10,778 nt of DNA, from assembly GCA_002771355.1 (NCBI GenBank), contig PCSU01000019.1, positions 1-10,778 on the forward strand, given 5' to 3'. The stretch is from a candidate division WWE3 bacterium CG22_combo_CG10-13_8_21_14_all_39_12. GTDB lineage: Bacteria; Patescibacteriota; 4484-211; GCA-002791395. The notes under the pieces were generated by a model. The model saw only the letters and a list, made by a program, of their open reading frames with translations, was not told where the DNA came from and did no database searches. This document shows positions 5,969 through 10,778 of the stretch, one piece after another. The number at the start of each line of letters is the position of its first letter. Within the stretch, counting starts at the first letter, position 1. Made by a program: the position numbers and the translations under genes.

Positions 5969-7417
5969 CTACGTCAATTGTAATTTACCTTCTTTTAGGT
6001 TTAAGATTTTTTGTACTCCTACATTTTGTACAAACATTCGATCGTGCGATATGAGCAGTAATGAGCCATCGTACGTGGCCAGAGACTTTTCAATTGTTTC
6101 TTTTGTCCATACATCAAGGTGGTTGGTTGGTTCATCAAGAATCAAAAGATCATATTCTTTAGTAGTAAATAGTCCAAACGATAACCGTGCGCGTTCACCA
6201 GGACTCATATCGCGTAGTTTTCTATCAAGATATTCACCTGAAAAAGAGAGTTTGCCCAAAAATGACCGTGCCTGATGGTCTGTCATAATCATAAATTTTC
6301 TAATATATTCATACGCTGTGTCATTCAAGGGTAGGTGTTCCTGATTTTGTTTAAAATATCCCCACGTAACGTTTTCACCCATTGTTACTATACCAGTTGT
6401 TGGCGTAATGGTATTGGTGATTATGTTTACCAGTGTGGATTTACCTGCACCGTTTGGGCCATAAAGCCAGACCCGTTCTTTTCCACGCATTTCAAATGTT
6501 AGGTCATTGAAAACTGTTTTTTTGCCAAAGGTTTTGGATACGTTGTCGAGTCGTAACATTAATTTACTTGAATGTGTGTTGCCCTCAACATTTAATCCTT
6601 TAATTCCATACTGATCATATGCTGAAATTTCGTTTTTTGATACTTCACGATCACGCCTTTTTCGTGCGGCTCGTAGGGCTTTTCCTCGTTGTTTACCGTC
6701 TTTTATTCCGCGTGCACTTTCAATAAGAGTTTCAAGTTGAGCACGTTTTTTTTCTTGCATTTTGTATTGAAGATTTCTTTTTTCAACCCATGATACTTTT
6801 TGTTCACGGTAGTTCGAATAATTTCCTTCAAATACATGAAGCTTTTTCTCATCAATCTCAAATATTCTATTGACGCACTTATCCAAAAATCGCCTATCGT
6901 GACTGATCATAAGAATTGAAGCATCAAGAGTATTAATGAAGGTTTCTAGCCATAAAATTCCTTCTATATCAAGGTGGTTGGTGGGTTCATCCATAAGGAG
7001 TAGGGTAGGTTCATGTGCGAGCGCTTCAGCAAGTTTAAGTTTTAGTTTCTGACCTTCCGAGAGTGTACCTAGTTCTTGTGTATTGTTGGGGTGTGGGTTA
7101 AGAGAAAGACGTGAAAGGATTGCCTCAAGCCTAAATTGCTTTTTTGGGTCAGGGATTGTTGATGTTTTCCACTCACCAAAGGTTTTTACGTCACCAAAAT
7201 CAAATTCTTGAGGTACAAAACCTATTCGTTCGTTTTGTAGAGAAATTGTACCCGATTCCGACTTTATGCGCTTTAGGATAAGGTTAAAGAGGGTTGATTT
7301 TCCACAACCATTGGGACCAATGAGTCCAATGACATTATGTTTGCCAATAGTTACCGAAATATCTTCGAGTAAGGTGTGGCCATTTAATTCGTAAAACAAG
7401 TTTTTGATCGATAGCAT
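5969..7417 (-). CDS. ABC-F family ATPase (482 aa)
   Basis: This is a soluble protein of two fused ABC ATPase domains without membrane segments, as in ribosome-associated ABC-F factors. Domain 1 has Walker A GPNGCGKST (34-42), signature LSEGQ (119-123), Walker B LLLMDEP (139-145), TNHLD (146-150) and H-loop SHD (172-174). A charged, probably helical linker spans about 195-285, with a very basic part at 240-258. Domain 2 has GPNGAGKST (320-328), signature MSPGE (404-408), LLILDEPTNHLD (424-435) and SHDR (457-460). ABC-F proteins act at the ribosomal E site in translation rescue or antibiotic protection. Which subfamily this is cannot be told by eye. It is short, with no large arm insertion in domain 1 and no C-terminal extension. 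The start at 7417 has no Shine-Dalgarno sequence but has an extended -10 box seven bases upstream. Confidence 0.93.
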   Translation of the reverse strand: MLSIKNLFYELNGHTLLEDISVTIGKHNVIGLIGPNGCGKSTLFNLILKRIKSESGTISLQNERIGFVPQEFDFGDVKTFGEWKTSTIPDPKKQFRLEAILSRLSLNPHPNNTQELGTLSEGQKLKLKLAEALAHEPTLLLMDEPTNHLDIEGILWLETFINTLDASILMISHDRRFLDKCVNRIFEIDEKKLHVFEGNYSNYREQKVSWVEKRNLQYKMQEKKRAQLETLIESARGIKDGKQRGKALRAARKRRDREVSKNEISAYDQYGIKGLNVEGNTHSSKLMLRLDNVSKTFGKKTVFNDLTFEMRGKERVWLYGPNGAGKSTLVNIITNTITPTTGIVTMGENVTWGYFKQNQEHLPLNDTAYEYIRKFMIMTDHQARSFLGKLSFSGEYLDRKLRDMSPGERARLSFGLFTTKEYDLLILDEPTNHLDVWTKETIEKSLATYDGSLLLISHDRMFVQNVGVQKILNLKEGKLQLT

Positions 7418-7424
7418 GGGGGAT

Positions 7425-7433
7425 ATTGTATCA
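7425..7433 (-). promoter_or_regulatory. Extended -10 promoter of the ABC-F gene
   Basis: On the minus strand TGATACAAT (7433-7425) is an extended -10 element (TGn plus TACAAT) that ends seven bases before the ATG at 7417, which predicts a leaderless message. No good -35 box is found, as usual for extended -10 promoters. The upstream side is occupied by the hairpin at 7438-7473. Confidence 0.5.
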
Positions 7434-7437
7434 AATG

Positions 7438-7473
7438 AGAGGTGAAAGTCGGTTGTTTCCGACTTTCACCTCT
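7438..7473 (-). terminator. Perfect 15-bp hairpin after the small membrane-protein gene
   Basis: Positions 7438-7452 pair perfectly with 7459-7473 around a 6-base loop. The hairpin begins six bases after the TGA of the minus-strand gene at 7480-7833 and ends just before the ABC-F promoter. It probably ends that upstream transcript. The tail after the stem (CATTTGAT on the minus strand) is only weakly T-rich, so it could instead mainly protect the mRNA end. Confidence 0.55.
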
Positions 7474-7479
7474 TGTAGT

Positions 7480-7833
7480 TCATCTCAGTGTCTGGGCAAG
7501 CCAGGCATTGGTTTCAAGGGCAACGAAAAACACAGGCGCCATTGTGATGAAAAAGACGATGACGTACACGACATACATCGAGAAGACCTGGAGATGGCCC
7601 ATAGAGTCAAGCTTTTCTCCGAAATACAGTGTCAATTGGTAGAGAGCTGCTCCGGTTAGTGTAATCCCCACGAGCGCAGTGACAGTTGCAGAGTAGGCTA
7701 GCCAGCTATCTCCACTAGCCCACAAGTTGAGGATTCCATCCATGATACTGCCCGTCAGACAGATGAGAATCAACCAGATGAAGTTTGTCACCAAGTTTTT
7801 TCTTCCCCAAAAGTGATTTTTGATGAAAGACAT
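7480..7833 (-). CDS. Hypothetical membrane protein, three helices (117 aa)
   Basis: Unrecognised. A basic N-terminus (KNHFWGRKN) precedes likely membrane helices at about residues 14-35, 44-70 and 83-107. There is no recognisable motif. The ATG at 7833 follows AGAAAGGA at about six bases. A good minus-strand promoter (7889-7917) lies about 50 bases upstream, and a perfect hairpin follows the stop, so this looks like a single-gene transcription unit. Its size, topology and Shine-Dalgarno-led expression resemble the small membrane proteins at 6-837. Helix count and hydrophobicity are seen; inner-membrane location is inferred. Confidence 0.7.
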   Translation of the reverse strand: MSFIKNHFWGRKNLVTNFIWLILICLTGSIMDGILNLWASGDSWLAYSATVTALVGITLTGAALYQLTLYFGEKLDSMGHLQVFSMYVVYVIVFFITMAPVFFVALETNAWLAQTLR

Positions 7834-7888
7834 GGTAAATCCTTTCTATTAATTTGAATGGTGCAAGGAGTAAAACGATACAAAACAC

Positions 7889-7917
7889 ATTATACTATGG
7901 GGTCACTATTTATCCAA
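7889..7917 (-). promoter_or_regulatory. Promoter of the 117-aa membrane-protein gene
   Basis: On the minus strand TTGGAT (7917-7912) and a perfect TATAAT (7894-7889) are 17 bases apart. Transcription from about 7882 gives a leader of about 49 bases containing the AAAGGA ribosome binding site. Confidence 0.7.
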
Positions 7918-8021
7918 ATGTAATGGTTGTTAGGGAAGGGAATATTTGACGTAAAGGTGACTTTTTACTTCTGTGACGGTACGGTCACTCTTGGTGTTTG
8001 TCGCGGCGCAATGTGGGTGAA

Positions 8022-8921
8022 TTATGGTTGTTCTGCCAGGTTTTTACGAGCTGATGCAATATGCAAAGCGTCGAGCCCAGCTTTTCTAAAATGCAAGATG
8101 CGTGCTTCTCGAATACGTTTAAAGGTGTCATCGTCCTTAATGAGTGGGTCAATATGTAGGTATCGATGGTAGTCTTTGTATTGTAGTTTTTCTTTTTCGC
8201 CGAGTTCCTGTGGGACTTTTTCAATGTCTCTAAAAGCACGTTCAAGGGTTCGCCCTTTTAAATCAATAGCTGCTTGCTCTTTGTTCCCAAATCGTGGGTG
8301 TTTCCGACGATGGAAATCCATGGAAATTTGTGATGATAATGCTTCTCCAGTGACATCATTTATATAATCGACAGAAAGGCGTATGCCGTTACGGTCAAAA
8401 TTCCACGTTGCTTTAGTAACATGGACTGATTGCTCTTCGGATCCGGCGATCATTGTTGCGTTGATACCACTTATATCGGTACTATAAATCGGTTCTTGAT
8501 TGGAGCCATATTCCATAAAGTCTCGCTCATCCATGTGGTCAAAGTTAGCATCGGAGGCAACACGTTCGACTGCAGACAATAATTCCAGCTCGGCAAGAGC
8601 GTTGGTAAATAGGGCGATAGCTTCGGGATCGTTTTCTTCTTGTGCCAAAGCAAGTTCTCGCGCAAAACTTTGAGATACATCAATAAATGTTTGAGCAAAC
8701 CCATGCTGTAATCCCTCAACACCCGATTGGAGCTCGTATGAAAGACCAATCGTTTTGGCATTATAAATAATTTGTTCTTCAGTTGAACTTAAGTGTTCAG
8801 GGTATTTGAGTGGTCCAGTATCTTTTGTCTCGGTTGTTTGACGGAGCTTAAGTCTATCGAATAGTCTTTGGTTGAGAAGTTCATGGGCAGAGAGTTGCTT
8901 TTGATCAGTTCTAATTCCCAT
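8022..8921 (-). CDS. Hypothetical soluble protein (299 aa)
   Basis: Unrecognised. There is no signal peptide, membrane helix or cysteine, so a cytosolic protein is likely. Three parts can be seen: a mainly helical, acidic N-terminal half (about 46-125, including TEEQIIYNAKTIGLSYELQ and ALFTNALAELELLSAVERVA); a central strand-rich part (about 145-205, including ATWNFDRNGIRLSVDYIND); and a very charged helical C-terminal part (about 214-299) rich in Lys, Arg and Glu. The ATG at 8921 lies six bases after a TACAAT box and lacks a Shine-Dalgarno sequence, so the message is probably leaderless. The gene is divergent from the ketosynthase gene and shares a 171-base control region with it. No function can be assigned. 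Confidence 0.75.
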   Translation of the reverse strand: MGIRTDQKQLSAHELLNQRLFDRLKLRQTTETKDTGPLKYPEHLSSTEEQIIYNAKTIGLSYELQSGVEGLQHGFAQTFIDVSQSFARELALAQEENDPEAIALFTNALAELELLSAVERVASDANFDHMDERDFMEYGSNQEPIYSTDISGINATMIAGSEEQSVHVTKATWNFDRNGIRLSVDYINDVTGEALSSQISMDFHRRKHPRFGNKEQAAIDLKGRTLERAFRDIEKVPQELGEKEKLQYKDYHRYLHIDPLIKDDDTFKRIREARILHFRKAGLDALHIASARKNLAEQP

Positions 8922-8927
8922 ATTTGT

Positions 8928-8957
8928 ATTGTACGAGATTTTACAATGTTATGCTAA
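8928..8957 (-). promoter_or_regulatory. Promoter of a leaderless message for the 299-aa protein
   Basis: On the minus strand TTAGCA (8957-8952), an 18-base spacer and TACAAT (8933-8928) lead to the ATG at 8921 with a six-base gap. The -10 box is good, the -35 box modest. It overlaps the proposed divergent promoter at 8940-8968. Confidence 0.5.
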
Positions 8958-8968
8958 AGGTTTATATA
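8940..8968 (+). promoter_or_regulatory. Possible promoter of the ketosynthase gene pair
   Basis: TTTACA (8940-8945), a 17-base spacer and TATATA (8963-8968) would start transcription near 8975 and leave a leader of about 118 bases before the ATG at 9093. The overlap with the minus-strand promoter suggests that the two directions may compete. I see no clear riboswitch or operator in the leader. Confidence 0.4.
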
Positions 8969-9092
8969 GATATATGCAACGAGTATGTTGCTTTTAAGTT
9001 GCCTTTCTATGGTAATTTGATGAGGACAACTTTATGTCGGCACGTATTTAGTTTTGTACATTTAGAATTTTATTCCATAAAGGAGTGTTGAT

Positions 9093-10391
9093 ATGCCCGA
9101 AGATCCAATTGTGATTGTTGATGGTGCAAGCATTATAAGTGCTTGTGGAGGAAACGTTCCTACCTGGGACGCAATGGTTCGTGGTCGTACTGGTGCGCGC
9201 AGAATCGAGTCTCCATTATCGAGCTTGCCCGGTGTAAACATTGCGGCGCCTGTTTTTCCCCAGGGATTGGGTAGTCATCAGAAGAGATTGTTGCAAGGAA
9301 TTGAACGCAAATATGACAGGCGCTGGGGGTTAGGAAGTCAGGTTGCTGTATTAGTGGCAGACGATCTTTTTAAGCACTATCCGTTATCGTTGCTTCAAGC
9401 TTTTACAGGCCTTGAGATGGGGATTAGTTTTGGTATTGCCGAGGGTGCTGCTTCACTGCGAGAGGCTATTATTCTTGGTCTTGCTGCTAGGCAGCATGCT
9501 TTTGAAGAAGATCCTTCTAACGGAAAAAAAGCAGTTCCTGTACTAAGTTCAGTAGAGGCAATTGGCAATATGCCTGCGTTTCATGTATCCCAAGCGTTTA
9601 ATCTCTATGGACCAAACATTACTTTTGCTGGTGCATGTGCGGCCGGGATTCAAGCATTATGGGGTGCGGGATCACTTCTAAAAAATGGTGAGGCGGATAT
9701 TGTTGTTACCGGTGGATCAGAGGATTTGGTTTCTGGAGGAACAATACTATCTACTTTTCACCTTATGAAAGTTATGACATCCATTTTGGAGGGACAAACC
9801 GCTGCCCAAACACCAACTGCGTTTGATAAGAACTCTCGAGGGTTTGTGTTGGGGGCTGGTGGTGTTTCTATGATGGTTATGAAAAAATCTCTTGCAACTA
9901 GGTTTAATATGCCGATTGTTGCAACGGTACGAGGATTTGGACATACCAATGATGGGATTGATAGAGCTGTCCCGGATGAGAATGGAGTACAACTTGCTCG
10001 TGCAATTCGACTTGCAATCTCCCGGTCAGGTCTTACGCCAGACGACATTGATGTGGTGTTCACCCATGGTGCGGGGACGCCAGCAGGAGATGTAGCTGAA
10101 GTTGCTGCGTTACGTGATGTGTTTGCTGATTGTACTGAAGGTCCATTTATCACCGCCATTAAGCCCATTGTTGGTCATATGATGGGCGCTGCGAGTGCTG
10201 CAAGTATATGGGCTGCACAGCAATCTATTAAAACCGGGATTATTCCACCGATCGCGAATTTGACGGATCCTATTGACGATGTATTGCGGTTTGTCATGGG
10301 TTCTTCGGTCAGAACATTTGTGAAGCATGCGCTTGTTTTAGGCGTTGGGCTGGGTGGAATAAATGAGGCGGTTGTGGTGAGTGCGATATGA
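9093..10391 (+). CDS. Beta-ketoacyl-ACP synthase, FabF/KAS II-like (432 aa)
   Basis: This is a thiolase-fold condensing enzyme of KAS I/II size. Such enzymes join malonyl-ACP to an acyl chain with loss of CO2. The catalytic set is complete: C182 in GACAAG, H325 in THGAGTPAGD, and K357 and H362 in IKPIVGHMMGA, with the same K-to-H spacing as E. coli FabF. Family features such as YGPN (172-175), VTGGSED (205-211) and FDKNSRGFVLGAG (244-256) are present. Two things differ. The GFGGTN gating loop reads GVGLGGIN (417-424), replacing both phenylalanines, and the usual Glu nine residues after the last His is Ser371. The start follows AAAGGAG at good spacing. No ACP, ketoreductase, dehydratase or acyltransferase gene is in the window. 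The substrate may therefore not be a normal fatty acid. Confidence 0.92.
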   Translation: MPEDPIVIVDGASIISACGGNVPTWDAMVRGRTGARRIESPLSSLPGVNIAAPVFPQGLGSHQKRLLQGIERKYDRRWGLGSQVAVLVADDLFKHYPLSLLQAFTGLEMGISFGIAEGAASLREAIILGLAARQHAFEEDPSNGKKAVPVLSSVEAIGNMPAFHVSQAFNLYGPNITFAGACAAGIQALWGAGSLLKNGEADIVVTGGSEDLVSGGTILSTFHLMKVMTSILEGQTAAQTPTAFDKNSRGFVLGAGGVSMMVMKKSLATRFNMPIVATVRGFGHTNDGIDRAVPDENGVQLARAIRLAISRSGLTPDDIDVVFTHGAGTPAGDVAEVAALRDVFADCTEGPFITAIKPIVGHMMGAASAASIWAAQQSIKTGIIPPIANLTDPIDDVLRFVMGSSVRTFVKHALVLGVGLGGINEAVVVSAI

Positions 10392-10654
10392 ACCTTCCTA
10401 TGCACACCTACATCATTTCAATGATGGGACGGTGGGGTATCTATAACGGATATTTGGATTTTGAGAAGGGAAGGATATTTTCTCTTCATCCTGATGCTGT
10501 TACGGTGTACCCAGGCTATTCATGGCTATACATTGCACTCGGACATGATCCAATATTAGTCTGTGTTGCCAATGAGCTGGAAGAGAGGTTTGTTCCAGGT
10601 CGTGGGAATGTTCGGTGTTTTGAACTGAAGGTTGTCTCGAGTGAGTCAACCTAA
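10388..10654 (+). CDS. Hypothetical small protein coupled to the ketosynthase (88 aa)
   Basis: Unrecognised. Its ATG overlaps the ketosynthase stop in an ATGA, so translation is probably coupled and the two products are likely made together. It does not look like an acyl carrier protein: there is no DSL phosphopantetheine site and it is not a four-helix pattern. It is aromatic-rich and probably mostly beta strand (GIYNGYLDFEKGRIFSLHP, SWLYIALGHDPILVCVANE), with two cysteines (59, 77). Met12 and Met13 are possible alternative starts, but the overlap favours 10388. A strong terminator follows 12 bases after the stop. A role as partner or regulator of the ketosynthase is inferred only from coupling. 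Confidence 0.7.
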   Translation: MNLPMHTYIISMMGRWGIYNGYLDFEKGRIFSLHPDAVTVYPGYSWLYIALGHDPILVCVANELEERFVPGRGNVRCFELKVVSSEST

Positions 10655-10666
10655 AAGAGGGTTAAT

Positions 10667-10703
10667 AAAAGGTCGGTTGCCGTATGTGCAGCCGGCCTTT
10701 TTT
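10667..10703 (+). terminator. Intrinsic terminator of the ketosynthase operon
   Basis: A 14-bp stem pairs 10667-10680 with 10688-10701 around a 7-base loop, with two G-T pairs. It has a GC-rich core and six T (10698-10703). The remaining 75 bases to the window end hold no complete gene. Confidence 0.88.
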
Positions 10704-10778
10704 GTATTAAGCAGGAAACCCCGCACAAGATTAGCAGATGTTTTGTAACGTAAGGAGACGAAGAGAGAGAAGTTCATT

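Noticed and set aside
7426..7659. Plus-strand open frames across the hairpin and the 117-aa gene
   Set aside because: They run antisense to a membrane protein with a good promoter and ribosome binding site, and have none of their own.
7973..7988. Dyad GTGAC-GGTACG-GTCAC downstream of the 299-aa gene, a possible terminator or operator
   Set aside because: The arms are only five bases, no T tract follows on either strand, and it is not placed at a promoter. It could be chance.
8976..8991. Small inverted repeat GCAAC...GTTGC in the ketosynthase leader
   Set aside because: Five-base arms in AT-rich DNA are expected by chance, and no conserved riboswitch-like structure is apparent around it.

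Overview
The window looks like a piece of a Candidate Phyla Radiation (Patescibacteria) chromosome. The pointers are indirect. A membrane-anchored protein carries the short N-terminal UBA-like helical module common in that group. Palindromic repeats of the TGGATTCCCG...CGGGAATGAC type sit between genes. Several genes appear to be transcribed without a leader, most proteins are unrecognised, and TGA is used as a normal stop. There is no rRNA, tRNA, CRISPR array, transposase or phage gene that I can see, and no gene-free stretch longer than about 200 bases.

Layout. (1) 6-837, minus strand: two small membrane proteins in one transcription unit. (2) 1037-3558, plus strand: an operon of three unrecognised genes (171, 155 and 484 aa), reading away from the first unit across a shared divergent promoter region and closed by a strong intrinsic terminator. 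(3) 3631-4098, minus: a DUF5680 protein converging on that terminator. (4) 4285-5796, plus: a cytosolic UBA-like module, one membrane helix and a probable exported beta-propeller, flanked on both sides by paired palindromic repeats. (5) 5969-7417, minus: a short ABC-F ATPase. (6) 7480-7833, minus: a three-helix membrane protein. (7) 8022-8921, minus: an unrecognised 299-aa soluble protein. (8) 9093-10654, plus: a beta-ketoacyl-ACP synthase translationally coupled to an unknown 88-aa protein, then a strong terminator.

Two expression styles are interleaved. The small membrane proteins, the three-gene operon and the ketosynthase have clear Shine-Dalgarno sequences. The DUF5680 gene, the propeller gene, the ABC-F gene and the 299-aa gene have no Shine-Dalgarno sequence and carry a -10-like hexamer 6-7 bases before the start codon, as expected for leaderless mRNAs. 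By eye, the three-gene operon is also clearly richer in G+C than the 3.6-7.4 kb region.

Apart from the two operons there is no sign that the blocks form one pathway. The best candidates for something undescribed are the three-gene operon, whose large protein may be built from four repeats of one fold, and the orphan ketosynthase pair, whose catalytic residues are intact but whose gating loop is altered.
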